DNA of 64,000 nt from Bacteroidaceae bacterium. Its GTDB lineage: Bacteria > Bacteroidota > Bacteroidia > Bacteroidales > Bacteroidaceae. The notes beneath the pieces were generated by a model that worked only from the letters and a program-made list of their open reading frames with translations, made no database searches and was not told where the DNA came from. Each line of letters starts with the position of its first letter. The stretch's first letter is position 1. A program made the position numbers and the translations under genes. This document shows positions 17,770 through 26,343 of this stretch, one piece after another. Location: positions 49,237 through 113,236 of the forward strand of contig JAFZSA010000037.1 in NCBI GenBank assembly GCA_017619585.1. The letters run 5' to 3'.

Positions 17770-18081
17770 ATGGCTGAGCAAAGTAGTGACACCTTATCAA
17801 TAACTCTCCGTTTTGGCAGCTGGACGTTGCCTATGACTGTTCGTCGTAACGAGGAATATGTTTACAGACAGGCAGAAAAGCTCATCAAGGAGAGGTTCAA
17901 CTTTTATACTAACAGCTATCCGGGCCAAAGTACTGAGATGTATCTGGTAATGACCATTCTGGATATTGCTGTTAAAGTCAAGCAGCAAGAGACGTCTATG
18001 GATATAGAGCCTATAACCAGTCGTCTGAAGCCGTTGCTTGCAGAGTTGGAGTCCGCACTCGAGAAGAAATCAGAGAGTTAA
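17770..18081 (+). CDS. zapA: cell division protein ZapA
   Basis: A 103-residue protein matching the ZapA pattern: a beta-strand N-terminal half (LSITLRFGSWTLPMTVRRNEE), then YRQAEKLIKERFN, and a long C-terminal helix with YLVMTILDIAVKVKQQE. ZapA binds and bundles FtsZ at the division site. It sits between the coiled-coil gene and rny, an arrangement common in Bacteroidales. Confidence 0.85.
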   Translation: MAEQSSDTLSITLRFGSWTLPMTVRRNEEYVYRQAEKLIKERFNFYTNSYPGQSTEMYLVMTILDIAVKVKQQETSMDIEPITSRLKPLLAELESALEKKSES

Positions 18082-18115
18082 TGACCCCAATTAATAATTC
18101 AAACATTAAATATTC

Positions 18116-19666
18116 ATGATACCTTATATTATTTACGGTCTGGTGTTTGGAGTTGTATCCTTCGCAGTCCTTTTCAGCATATGGTATTTTTCTGTATTAC
18201 CAGGCAAGCGTAAAAGAATGGCCAAGGAGGCTGAACAGGAAGCCGAGATAATCAAACAAAAGAAATTACTGGAAGTTAAGGAGAAATTCATCAGCAAGAA
18301 AGCTGAGCTGGAGAAGGAGGTTCGCCAACGTAACCAGCAGATTCAGCAGGCAGAGAACAGAGCCAAGCAGAGAGAGCTCAGCCTTAACCAGAAACAAGAT
18401 GAACTGACACGCCGTAAGCAGGAGTCAGATACCTTGCGTACACGTTTGGAGACTCAACAGGCTGTTTTGCAGAAGAAAGAAGAAGAAGTGGAGCAGCGTA
18501 TGGGACGTCTGCTGGAGCAGGAGAGAACCAAGTTGGAGGAAATCTCAGGTCTTAGTGTGGATGAGGCTCGTGAGCGTCTGATAGAATCTCTCAAGGATGA
18601 GGCTAAGACAAGTGCTGCGGCCTATATCAACGAGATAATGGATGATGCCAAGATGACAGCCAACAAGGAGGCTAAGCGCATTATCATACAGACTATACAA
18701 CGTGTTGCAACGGAAACGGCTGTTGAGAATAGCGTAACTGTATTCCATATTGAGAACGACGAGGTTAAGGGTCGTATTATCGGTCGTGAGGGACGTAACA
18801 TCCGTGCCTTGGAGGCTGCTACGGGCGTTGAGATTGTAGTAGATGACACCCCAGAGGCTATTGTAATCAGTGCCTTTGACCCTGTTAGACGTGAAATCTG
18901 CCGTCTGGCTTTGCATCAGTTGGTTGCTGACGGACGTATTCATCCTGCCCGCATCGAGGAGGTTGTGGCTAAGGTGAAGAAGCAGGTTGACGAGGAAATC
19001 ATAGAGACAGGTAAGCGTACAACTATAGACCTTGGTGTGCACGGCTTGCACCCAGAGCTGATTCGTATCATTGGCAAGATGAAGTATCGTAGCAGCTACG
19101 GTCAGAACTTGTTGCAGCATGCACGTGAGACTGCTAACCTCTGTGCTGTTATGGCTAGCGAGTTGGGATTGAACCCTAAGAAGGCTAAGCGCGCAGGTCT
19201 GTTGCACGATATTGGTAAGGTGCCTGATGAGGAGCCTGAAATGCCACACGCATTGTATGGTGCCAAGTTGGCAGAGAAGTACAAGGAGAAGGCTGATATC
19301 TGCAATGCTATTGGTGCGCACCACGACGAGATGGAGATGACCACTCTGTTGGCTCCCATTGTTCAGGTTTGTGATGCTATCAGTGGTGCTCGTCCTGGTG
19401 CTCGTCGTGAGATTGTTGAGGCATATATCAAGCGTCTGAAGGATCTCGAGAATATTGCTATGAGCTATCCTGGCGTTGTTAAGACTTATGCTATCCAGGC
19501 AGGTCGTGAGTTGCGTGTAATTGTCGGTGCTGATAAGATTGATGACAAGCAGACAGAGCAGTTGAGTACTGACATCGCTACAAAGATCCAGAACGAGATG
19601 ACTTATCCAGGTCAGGTTAAGATAACCGTTATCCGTGAGACCCGTTCTGTTTCTTACGCTAAATAA
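18116..19666 (+). CDS. rny: ribonuclease Y
   Basis: A membrane-anchored endoribonuclease of mRNA turnover, of typical length at 516 residues. Order of parts: an N-terminal membrane helix ([20 protein letters not shown]), a long charged coiled coil to about residue 190, a KH domain ([19 protein letters not shown] near residues 220-240), and an HD domain with LLHDIGK and AHHDEME. The 34-bp gap after zapA suggests co-transcription, and a strong hairpin terminator follows the stop. Confidence 0.96.
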   Translation: MIPYIIYGLVFGVVSFAVLFSIWYFSVLPGKRKRMAKEAEQEAEIIKQKKLLEVKEKFISKKAELEKEVRQRNQQIQQAENRAKQRELSLNQKQDELTRRKQESDTLRTRLETQQAVLQKKEEEVEQRMGRLLEQERTKLEEISGLSVDEARERLIESLKDEAKTSAAAYINEIMDDAKMTANKEAKRIIIQTIQRVATETAVENSVTVFHIENDEVKGRIIGREGRNIRALEAATGVEIVVDDTPEAIVISAFDPVRREICRLALHQLVADGRIHPARIEEVVAKVKKQVDEEIIETGKRTTIDLGVHGLHPELIRIIGKMKYRSSYGQNLLQHARETANLCAVMASELGLNPKKAKRAGLLHDIGKVPDEEPEMPHALYGAKLAEKYKEKADICNAIGAHHDEMEMTTLLAPIVQVCDAISGARPGARREIVEAYIKRLKDLENIAMSYPGVVKTYAIQAGRELRVIVGADKIDDKQTEQLSTDIATKIQNEMTYPGQVKITVIRETRSVSYAK

Positions 19667-19693
19667 CGCCTATTATATAAATAAGGTATAGAA

Positions 19694-19729
19694 AAAGCCT
19701 TGGGTTTCTGCCCAAGGCTTTATTTTTTT
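19694..19729. terminator. bidirectional terminator between rny and the HAD gene
   Basis: An 11-bp perfect stem (arms 19694-19704 and 19711-19721, loop TTTCTG) followed by a T run on the plus strand. An A run before the stem gives a T run on the minus strand, serving both convergent genes. Confidence 0.85.
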
Positions 19730-19735
19730 CCTATT

Positions 19736-20155
19736 TTAAATTTGCCACCATTTCTTTTTCGGTTTCTCTGGCTCAGCGTTAAGCTGTTCTGTGAGTATTT
19801 GCTCGTAGGTTTTTTTCTTCGAAATCATCTCGTAGATAGTGCCCCAATCGGGCAGACCGCCTACGTTTCTGTCGTCAATCCATACATCGGCTTTCAATTT
19901 TCGGCTGAAGTGCATATTCTTCTCAACGTCCTCCTCAGGAAAATCCTTGTTTACGGCATAGAACTCTACGCCTCTGGCTCTACACCATTCTACGGCATCG
20001 TCCAACAGCTTCCCTTCTCTTACACTCCATAGAATTAGTTTGTGCTGCTCTTTGATGAGCATTTTCAATGTGTCTGTGGCAAAGGGTATTTCTCTGCCAA
20101 TCTCGGGGTATCTGTGCTCGACGATTGTTCCGTCAAAATCTACTGCTATAGTCAT
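19736..20155 (-). CDS. HAD-superfamily hydrolase-like protein (BT0820-like)
   Basis: A 139-residue protein beginning MTIAVDFDGTIVEHRYP, where Asp6 and Asp8 are the nucleophile and acid/base pair of HAD phosphatases. LILWSVREG carries motif II and DVWIDDRNVGG the terminal acidic motif. It is small for a HAD enzyme (no cap domain) and ends with a Lys/Pro-rich tail. Small HADs of this type are common in Bacteroides. The substrate is unknown. It is convergent with rny and divergent from the Wza-like gene. Confidence 0.82.
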   Translation of the reverse strand: MTIAVDFDGTIVEHRYPEIGREIPFATDTLKMLIKEQHKLILWSVREGKLLDDAVEWCRARGVEFYAVNKDFPEEDVEKNMHFSRKLKADVWIDDRNVGGLPDWGTIYEMISKKKTYEQILTEQLNAEPEKPKKKWWQI

Positions 20156-20267
20156 AAATCAGAAAAGTTTTGTTGCAAAGGTATACAAATTTCATCATAA
20201 ATCCGCAATTGAACCATTATTTTGCTAAAAAACGTCCTTATATAGCGGGAATATAGAATAAAAGCAT

Positions 20268-20275
20268 TAACTTTG
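20268..20275 (+). promoter_or_regulatory. promoter box of the Wza-like gene
   Basis: TAACTTTG at 20268-20275 predicts a transcript start near 20282, only about 4 nt before the ATG at 20286 but 16 nt before that at 20298. This favours the second start. Confidence 0.5.
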
Positions 20276-20297
20276 CCATGCAAATATGTTTAATAAA

Positions 20298-21131
20298 ATG
20301 AAAAAGTTTTATTCCCTCCTTTCTGTTTTGACGCTTGCTGTATTGATGTGCAGTTGTGTCTCTACCAAGAAAATTGTTTACTTCCAGGGTGCAGATTCTT
20401 TGTATACACAGGCTCAGCAGGTGCTGCAGCAGTATGAGATGAAATTGAAACCTGCCGACCAGATTCTGGTTAAGGTGACTTGTAGCGAGCCTGATTTGCT
20501 GTCTGTGTTTGCTCAGGATGTTGTAATGGGTACTTCTGGCGGTGGTCGTGCTACCAGTTCTTCTTACCTTTCTTCAGGAGCTTCTGGCGGAATGTCCAAT
20601 GCATATGGATATACCATTACCAATGACGGTTATGTGGTTCTTCCCTCTATTGGTAAGGTTCATGTGGCAGGCCTTACAACTGTTGATGCTGCTAAGACAA
20701 TCGAGGAGAAGATTAAGGAGGTGAATCATATCTCTGATCCGGGCGTAACCGTCAATCTGCTGAATGCCCGTGTAGCTGTCCTGGGTGCCGTAAAGAGTCC
20801 CAGAGTGGTAAGTTTGACCAGTGAGCGTAATACGGTTCTTGATGTGCTTTCTCAGTGCGGTGATATTGCCGACACGGGTTTACGTCAGAAGATTAAGCTT
20901 TTCCGCGAGGTTGAGGGACAGCGTATGATGTACGAGATGGACCTTACAAAGTCTGATGTCTTTGAAAGTCCTGGCTATTATGTGCAGCAGAACGACTTGA
21001 TTTACGTTGAGCCCAACAAGAGCCAGAGCATCAAGAGCAGTGCCTTCTATACATTCTGGACGGCCGGTGCCACCATTATCAGTACTTTGGCTACTGTAAC
21101 ATCCATGATTTTCCTGATAAAGAACAACTAA
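20298..21131 (+). CDS. wza: polysaccharide export lipoprotein (Wza-like, SLBB domain)
   Basis: A periplasm/outer-membrane exporter. The lipoprotein signal is LLSVLTLAVLMCSC, followed by VSTKKIVYFQG. The poly_export domain follows (MKLKPADQILVKVT, YTITNDGYVVLPSIGKVHVAGLT), then one SLBB-type domain (VAVLGAVKSPRVVSLTSERNTVLDVLSQCG). A C-terminal membrane-spanning helix (AGATIISTLATVTSMIFLI) replaces the outer-membrane barrel helix of long Wza. Of about 277 residues, it is the short form found in Bacteroidetes. It is separated from wzc by about 4.5 kb. The start at 20298 is chosen from the promoter position; 20286 is possible. Confidence 0.88.
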   Translation: MKKFYSLLSVLTLAVLMCSCVSTKKIVYFQGADSLYTQAQQVLQQYEMKLKPADQILVKVTCSEPDLLSVFAQDVVMGTSGGGRATSSSYLSSGASGGMSNAYGYTITNDGYVVLPSIGKVHVAGLTTVDAAKTIEEKIKEVNHISDPGVTVNLLNARVAVLGAVKSPRVVSLTSERNTVLDVLSQCGDIADTGLRQKIKLFREVEGQRMMYEMDLTKSDVFESPGYYVQQNDLIYVEPNKSQSIKSSAFYTFWTAGATIISTLATVTSMIFLIKNN

Positions 21132-21151
21132 AATCCAGTATTAACGTATAC

Positions 21152-21187
21152 AAAAAAGCCTTCGCAATAGCGAGGGCTTTTTGTTTT
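21152..21187 (+). terminator. terminator after the Wza-like gene
   Basis: AAAGCC-TTCGC pairs with GCGAGGGCTTT across an AATA loop (one wobble pair), followed by a T-rich tract. Confidence 0.75.
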
Positions 21188-21225
21188 GCGCGTATTCTCC
21201 TTTCTTAAGTGAAAGACGCTGGTGG

Positions 21226-21366
21226 TTATTCCTCTTCCGTGAATGCCATGAGAAGCTTTTGGAAGACGGCGGGCAGATTCTTCTTGTAATAAATGGTCTC
21301 GAACCACATTGCAATGTATACAACAAGGTCGAAAATGATCCATCCGAATAGTATCTTCATTATCAT
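21226..21366 (-). CDS. 46-residue small membrane protein
   Basis: An ORF on the minus strand, ATG at 21366 (or 21360) to TAA at 21226. The N-terminal half is a hydrophobic helix (FGWIIFDLVVYIAMWF) and the C-terminal half is basic then acidic (YYKKNLPAVFQKLLMAFTEEE includes both). It begins 13 bp after the YihY gene on the same strand, so it is probably translated from that transcript. No family is recognised. The amphipathic design and position argue against a chance ORF. Confidence 0.6.
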   Translation of the reverse strand: MIMKILFGWIIFDLVVYIAMWFETIYYKKNLPAVFQKLLMAFTEEE

Positions 21367-21379
21367 AATGTACAAAAGT

Positions 21380-22654
21380 TTAAACGTCAATCAATAGGGT
21401 GTCCTTGTCGTGGTACCTTAGCGTGCGCAGTCTTTCCCACTCTGGAGCATTCATTCTCCAGGTATGTGAGGTGGCCTCAGAGCCGAAACTGTCTATATGC
21501 TTGATTACCATCTTAAGTGTCATACGGTGAATATCCACAGCGGGCAGGTATAGCGAAACGTTGTCGGCCTCGTTGTGTGTCTCTACCAGTAGTCGCATGT
21601 TGGCCAACTCGTCCAGCAGGATTCTGACTACCGTCTCAGGTAACTGTGTGTCCTTTGCCAGAGTACGGGCAGAATATGCCGAGTCACCATTGGCAAAGCG
21701 TTTGCAGATCTTGCTCATAAGCAGCAGACAGATGGTGTCTCGGTAGCGTCGGCTGAGGTCGAAGCTCTGTCGTTCGAAGGCGTAGTTCTCCATACACTGG
21801 TTAGCGTAACACAGTTCTCCGCCTATCAGGCAGATGCTCCAGGAGATCTGTAGCAACAGCATGAAAAGGGGTAGGGCGGCAAACGAACCATAGATGGCAT
21901 TGTAGCTGCTCAGCTTAATCTGATAATGTATGTACAGATATTGGATTACCGTGAACGTTACACCTGCCAAGATGCCTGGTACTATCACGTTCTTGAATTT
22001 GACATGCGTGTTGGGCATCAGTTTGTAAAGCAGGATGAAGGCTATGCAGATAAGTACCACGGGGGACAACTGCAAGATAGTCCCTAAGGTATTGCTCAGA
22101 TATTCATACTCGGGGATCAGACTTTTGAATGTCATCAGTGCCATATTCAGTCCGCTCAGGATAATGATGATAAAGGGCAGCAGAATGAAAACGCTGATGT
22201 AATCCGTAATCTTCTTGTATATGTTACGTGATGATTTTACGAACCAGATGGTGTTAAAGGCTGTCTCTATGTTGGTTGTCAGAGACAGCAAGGTGTATAG
22301 CAGGAATACCAAGCCTACACCCAGAAAGACGCCGCTCTTGGTGTGCTGTAGATAAGAGTCTACAAACCCCAGAATGGTGTCCATAATTTCCGGGTTTATC
22401 TCCAGCGAGTTGCGTAAGCGTTCTTCCAGGAAGTTGTCGAACCCGAATCCCTTGGCAATAGCAAAGATGATGGCCAATACGGGAACAGCCGCCAACATGC
22501 AGTTGTATGTCAGGGCAGAGGCGTAGCTCATGAGGTTGCTCTTCATGATGCATTCAGTAATGATGATGCCTCTCTTTAACATCCTAAGCTTCCACCTCTT
22601 GTAGGGGGAGAGTTTCTGCTCGTTGATGTTCCAGATGTAATCCAGGTTTCTCAT
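21380..22654 (-). CDS. YihY/BrkB family inner-membrane protein
   Basis: A 424-residue protein. Residues 1-290 hold about six membrane segments with the family's SYASALTYNCMLAAVPVLAI near residue 45 and YGSFAALPLFMLLLQISW near residue 260. A cytoplasmic C-terminal domain of about 120 residues looks winged-helix-like (ARTLAKDTQLPETVVRILL). Members were once called RNase BN but are not nucleases; their role may be transport or envelope-related. It is followed by the 46-residue membrane protein and preceded on the same strand by rnpB. Confidence 0.88.
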   Translation of the reverse strand: MRNLDYIWNINEQKLSPYKRWKLRMLKRGIIITECIMKSNLMSYASALTYNCMLAAVPVLAIIFAIAKGFGFDNFLEERLRNSLEINPEIMDTILGFVDSYLQHTKSGVFLGVGLVFLLYTLLSLTTNIETAFNTIWFVKSSRNIYKKITDYISVFILLPFIIIILSGLNMALMTFKSLIPEYEYLSNTLGTILQLSPVVLICIAFILLYKLMPNTHVKFKNVIVPGILAGVTFTVIQYLYIHYQIKLSSYNAIYGSFAALPLFMLLLQISWSICLIGGELCYANQCMENYAFERQSFDLSRRYRDTICLLLMSKICKRFANGDSAYSARTLAKDTQLPETVVRILLDELANMRLLVETHNEADNVSLYLPAVDIHRMTLKMVIKHIDSFGSEATSHTWRMNAPEWERLRTLRYHDKDTLLIDV

Positions 22655-22679
22655 CCTTGTCTCTATAAAAACAGAAAAA

Positions 22680-23062
22680 GGCAGTAAACTTATAAGCCGG
22701 GTTCTGTGCTTTTACCCTTTTTGGGGAGAAAAAGTGCTTGTCATTTATCTACGGCCTACGTCACCGCAGGCCTCTATCGTTCTACCCTCCAGCTCAGACG
22801 GGCCGCCTTCTCTTTTGTTCGCTGGTATACATGAACTTTCAACTCCCGGAATGCACAGCATTGATGTCACCACCAACCTGGTAGGCTCTTACCCTGCCTT
22901 CTCACCCTTACCTCATAAAGAGGCGGTTATTTTCTTCTGCATTTACAGACCCTCGCGAATCTCTTTCCGTTAGGAAGCGGGATGCCCTGTGTTGCCCGGA
23001 CTTTCCTCTCACTTACTTGTTGTCAGGTAAAGCTAGCGACAAGCCGGTTTACTGCCTAATTC
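22680..23062 (-). ncRNA. rnpB: RNase P RNA (class A)
   Basis: On the minus strand the sequence has the universal core GAGGAAAGTCCGGGC (seen as its complement near 22997-23011), ACACAGGGCATCCCGCTTCC, and the 3' part AGAACCCGGCTTATAA. The P1 helix is formed by complementary ends GGCAGTAAAC (23056-23047) and GTTTACTGCC (22689-22680). TACCTTTG on the minus strand at 23076-23069 is a fitting promoter, and a T-rich tract follows the 3' end. Confidence 0.95.
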
Positions 23063-23068
23063 TGGCTG

Positions 23069-23076
23069 CAAAGGTA
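23069..23076 (-). promoter_or_regulatory. rnpB promoter box
   Basis: TACCTTTG on the minus strand, placed about 7 nt before the predicted 5' end of RNase P RNA. Confidence 0.6.
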
Positions 23077-23287
23077 CGAATAAAAGTGAAAAGTGAAAAG
23101 TGAAAAATTTGCTACAGTATGGTTGATGCAAATGGGCAGTTCGATTCTGTAGTTGTCTTATATACTATTAGTAAACAAATGTAAATAACCATACATTTTG
23201 CGTTTAACAACCGTTAATGACATTGTAGTTCTGTTAAATATTAGCAAAAAAGCTCTTCTGATATTACCTTGTTTATGAAAAATGATA

Positions 23288-23295
23288 TATCTTTG
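23288..23295 (+). promoter_or_regulatory. htrA promoter box; otherwise empty 284-bp gap
   Basis: TATCTTTG at 23288-23295, about 50 nt before the ATG. A CTTG lies 16 bp upstream, shorter than the usual spacing. No other feature is seen between rnpB and htrA. Confidence 0.45.
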
Positions 23296-23348
23296 TGATG
23301 TTTTAGTGATAAAAACTCGGAAAATTAACAAATAAAACTGATATACTT

Positions 23349-24836
23349 ATGAAACAGACAACTAAAATGTGGATTGGAATGACTGTCCTTGCCTTTGCAA
23401 GCAGTGCTGTAACTGGTGCAGTGATTAAGAATACTTCTGCTAAGGAAACTCCTGCACCCATTTTTGCTCCTTCTCCTGTTGCTGCAGCGGCACCGGGTGG
23501 CTTCGTAGATTTGACTTCTGCGGCCGAAACGTCTGTAAATGCTGTTGTTTATATTAAGGTAACGCAGACTGGTAAGACACAGCGTGTGACTGTTCAGGAT
23601 CCGTTCAGTGATTTCTTTGGTGATTTCTTTGGCTTTGGCGGTAGAGGCCAGCAGCCACAGCAACGTGAATATAAGGCTCCGGACAGACATGGTGCAGGTA
23701 GTGGTGTTATCATCAGTTCTGATGGCTATATTGTAACCAATAACCATGTAGTAGGCGAAGCTGACCAAATTGAAGTGAAGTTGAATGATAATCGTGAGTT
23801 CAAGGGTCGTATCATTGGTTGTGATCCAACTACTGACTTGGCGCTGATAAAGATTGACGGTAAGGATCTTCCTACCATTCCTATTGGTAACAGTGACGAC
23901 CTGAAACTGGGACAGTGGGTATTGGCCGTTGGCAACCCCTTTAACTTGACAAGTACTGTAACTGCCGGTATTGTCAGTGCTAAGGCTCGTACCCTTGGTG
24001 CCAATGGTATCGAGAGTTTTATCCAGACTGATGCAGCCATCAATGCTGGTAACAGTGGTGGTGCCCTTGTGAATGAGAAGGGAGAACTGGTAGGTATCAA
24101 CGCTATGCTGTATAGCCAGACAGGTAGCTACAGCGGTTATGGATTTGCCATTCCTACCTCTATTATGAACAAGGTTGTTGCCGACCTGAAGGTTTATGGT
24201 ACTGTTCAGCGTGCCGTCCTTGGTGTACAAGGTCAAGATGTGTCTAACTATATCGATTCCCAGAAAGAGAAGGGTAATGATGTAGAGCTTGGTACTGTAT
24301 CAGGTATATATATCAATAGTGTTACTGATGCAAGTGCAGCAGAAGATGCCGGTTTGGAGAAAGGTGATGTTATTACCGAATTCGATGGTAAGAAGGTAAG
24401 TAAGATGTCCGAACTGCAGGAGGCAATCGCACAACATCGTCCTGGTGATAAGGTTACCATCAAGTACCTCAGAAACAAGAAATCTCATACAGAAACCGTT
24501 ACATTGCGTAATTCTCAGGGTACCACCAAGGTGATGGAGGAAGTCGACCTTGATCAGCTGGGTGTTCAGGTTAAGCCCATTTCTGACGATGAGAAGAAGT
24601 CTATGAACATTGGTTATGGTCTGACTATCAGTGCCATCCGCAATGGTAAGATGAAGTCGGCTGGAGCTGCCAAGGGTACCATCATCCTGCAGGTTAACGA
24701 CCAGAAGATGAATACCGTTGATGATTGGGAAGAGGCTGTCAAGAGTGCTAACCAGAGTACAGATCGCACTCTGTGGATTAAGGCTCTTACCCCCAGTGGC
24801 AGAAAGGTAAGCTATGTCATTGACCTGAATGAGTGA
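23349..24836 (+). CDS. htrA: periplasmic serine protease, HtrA/DegP (Do) family
   Basis: A 495-residue protease/chaperone of envelope protein quality control. A signal/anchor segment (MWIGMTVLAFASSAVTGAV) precedes a trypsin-like domain with His133 (NNHVV), Asp163 (TTDLALIKI) and Ser236 (GNSGGAL). Two PDZ domains follow at about residues 275-370 and 395-490. A Gly/Gln-rich loop (FFGFGGRGQQPQQ) fits the regulatory LA loop. It is a single-gene unit with its own promoter. Confidence 0.95.
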   Translation: MKQTTKMWIGMTVLAFASSAVTGAVIKNTSAKETPAPIFAPSPVAAAAPGGFVDLTSAAETSVNAVVYIKVTQTGKTQRVTVQDPFSDFFGDFFGFGGRGQQPQQREYKAPDRHGAGSGVIISSDGYIVTNNHVVGEADQIEVKLNDNREFKGRIIGCDPTTDLALIKIDGKDLPTIPIGNSDDLKLGQWVLAVGNPFNLTSTVTAGIVSAKARTLGANGIESFIQTDAAINAGNSGGALVNEKGELVGINAMLYSQTGSYSGYGFAIPTSIMNKVVADLKVYGTVQRAVLGVQGQDVSNYIDSQKEKGNDVELGTVSGIYINSVTDASAAEDAGLEKGDVITEFDGKKVSKMSELQEAIAQHRPGDKVTIKYLRNKKSHTETVTLRNSQGTTKVMEEVDLDQLGVQVKPISDDEKKSMNIGYGLTISAIRNGKMKSAGAAKGTIILQVNDQKMNTVDDWEEAVKSANQSTDRTLWIKALTPSGRKVSYVIDLNE

Positions 24837-24842
24837 CAAAAG

Positions 24843-24954
24843 TTGGGCCGCCCAATAGGGCTGTAATAACGAAATGACGTTATAACGTTATAACGAAGGC
24901 GGCCAAAGATAACTGAAAAGTTTCCCCGAAATCTTGTTCATTTCGGGGAAACTT
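24843..24954. promoter_or_regulatory. stacked palindromes upstream of the kinase-peptidase-PqqD operon
   Basis: Three nested dyads lie in about 110 bp. GGCCGCC (24846-24852) pairs with GGCGGCC (24898-24904). Inside it lies an 18-bp perfect palindrome at 24878-24895 (two GTTATAAC cores). Next is a 15-bp perfect inverted repeat (24918-24932 and 24940-24954) whose 7-base loop CTTGTTC contains the promoter's upstream box. No T run follows, so a plain terminator is less likely than an operator or leader structure. Confidence 0.5.
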
Positions 24955-24964
24955 CGTACATTTG
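24933..24964 (+). promoter_or_regulatory. promoter of the secreted protein/HprK-like/S26/PqqD operon
   Basis: CTTG at 24933-24936, 20 bp, TACATTTG at 24957-24964. The transcript would start about 25 nt before the ATG at 24997. Confidence 0.6.
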
Positions 24965-24996
24965 CGTGATTAATTCCTGAAATAAACTACAAGAGA

Positions 24997-25452
24997 ATGA
25001 GGAGAAGTGTGTTTTATGTATTGTTTTTCTTTGCCTGTCTGCTATGTCAGAATGCAGAGGCCAAGGTAAAACAGAAGCCTATATACATATTTGGTTTTGC
25101 AGCATCGTTCACAGATTCCATAGGATACGTAACGGATGTCCAATATTTGGATTCAGCCTATGTTGATACCAAGAACAAGTTTCTGATTGGTAGGAATATG
25201 TACTCTGTTCAGTTGCAGCAGTATCTACAGGAGAATATGGACTGCAAGAATCCCATAACATCAATCTTCTTCGGAGAGAAGAAAGAGAAACTGCAGAAGA
25301 AACAGCTTTCTGTACGTCGCAGGTACGAGAAATACAAGGATTATACTGTAAAGACGGCTGGCTGTGTCTTTGCACCAGTTCCATATATAGAACAAGAGCC
25401 TATGGATTTTCCTGCTCCTGAGAAGATCCGCAAGAAACACAAGAAAAGATAA
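24997..25452 (+). CDS. small secreted basic protein of unknown function
   Basis: A 151-residue protein with a signal peptide (VLYVLFFFACLLCQNAEA, cleavage likely before KVKQ; the first residues are MRRS). The mature part is rich in Lys, Tyr and Gln, has two Cys (near residues 89 and 126) and ends in a basic Pro-containing tail (PEKIRKKHKKR). No family is recognised. It is the first gene of the operon, 6 bp before the HprK-like kinase, so it could be the system's substrate or an envelope partner. That is inference from position. Confidence 0.65.
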   Translation: MRRSVFYVLFFFACLLCQNAEAKVKQKPIYIFGFAASFTDSIGYVTDVQYLDSAYVDTKNKFLIGRNMYSVQLQQYLQENMDCKNPITSIFFGEKKEKLQKKQLSVRRRYEKYKDYTVKTAGCVFAPVPYIEQEPMDFPAPEKIRKKHKKR

Positions 25453-25458
25453 AGCCGG

Positions 25459-26343
25459 ATGAAAGAGCGTAAACTGTTTTATCGGGTAGGTGGTCATGCC
25501 TTCTGTATAGTCTTCCATGACGACTGCAACGACGAGTCCTTGATTCCGTCGTTCTCTCGTTTTAAGATAGAAGAGCCTGCAGAATCCTTGTTGTTTACGC
25601 TCAGGGTCGATGATTCCTTCCGTTTCAGCCAGAAGGGGCAAGAGATTGGTCAATTTGACTGTGGAGGTTGTAATCATGGCGTGTATTGCACGGACAGTGA
25701 CGAGTATCAGTATGAGATTTCTGATGTTCAGGGTATTCTTTGCAGCTATATGCAGGCATCCCCTGATTTCAAGGAATCTACTGTTGCGATATTAGGTGAG
25801 ACTTGGAGCCAAAGGAATTATGGACTCAACAACGCGTTGATGATGACGTACGCTTTTGCTTCGGCTGATCAACTTACCATGCTGATGCATGCCTCGGTTA
25901 TTCGCCATCAGGGAAAAGGTTATCTGATGACAGCTCCCAGCGGAACGGGCAAGAGCACGCATACCCGTCTTTGGTATGATAACATCCCTGGTTGCGACCT
26001 GATGAACGATGATAATCCTGTGGTTAGGATTGTGGATGGTGAGGCTATCGTCTACGGAAGCCCTTGGAGTGGCAAGACGCGTTGCTACAGAAATATCCAG
26101 GCACCAGTTGGGGGAATTGTCCGTATTCAGCAACGTCCTGAGAATACAATCCGGAAGTATTCTGCCCTTGAGGCCTTCAGCAACCTGCTTCCTGCTATCA
26201 GTAACATGAAGTGGGACAAGCGTGTGTATAAGGGAATCTGCGATGGCATAGCCGAATTGATTCGTCTTTGCGGAATGTACGAACTGGGTTGCCTCCCAGA
26301 TGCTGCAGCTGCTCATCTCTGTCATGATACAATAGTGAAATGA
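25459..26343 (+). CDS. HprK-like serine kinase (RiPP-associated type)
   Basis: A 294-residue cytoplasmic protein. Residues about 140-260 match the P-loop fold of HPr kinase/PEP carboxykinase-like proteins: HASVI, APSGTGKST (159-167) as Walker A, LMNDDNP (181-187) as acidic motif, and YGSPWSGKT. The N-terminal 130 residues are poorly conserved and carry a CGGC motif. Relatives occur in lasso-peptide clusters, where they phosphorylate peptides, and in Bacteroidetes next to PqqD-like proteins. It overlaps the S26 gene by four bases (ATGA), so translation is coupled. The substrate is not known. True HPr kinases have a second conserved block not seen here. Confidence 0.8.
   Translation: MKERKLFYRVGGHAFCIVFHDDCNDESLIPSFSRFKIEEPAESLLFTLRVDDSFRFSQKGQEIGQFDCGGCNHGVYCTDSDEYQYEISDVQGILCSYMQASPDFKESTVAILGETWSQRNYGLNNALMMTYAFASADQLTMLMHASVIRHQGKGYLMTAPSGTGKSTHTRLWYDNIPGCDLMNDDNPVVRIVDGEAIVYGSPWSGKTRCYRNIQAPVGGIVRIQQRPENTIRKYSALEAFSNLLPAISNMKWDKRVYKGICDGIAELIRLCGMYELGCLPDAAAAHLCHDTIVK

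Noticed and set aside
18545..19324. 259-codon minus-strand frame within rny
   Set aside because: Antisense shadow of RNase Y.
21128..21343. 71-codon minus-strand frame after the Wza-like gene
   Set aside because: It crosses the terminator and is out of frame with the 46-residue membrane protein, which is the more gene-like reading.
23325..24236. 303-codon minus-strand frame within htrA
   Set aside because: Antisense shadow; the plus-strand protease is complete.
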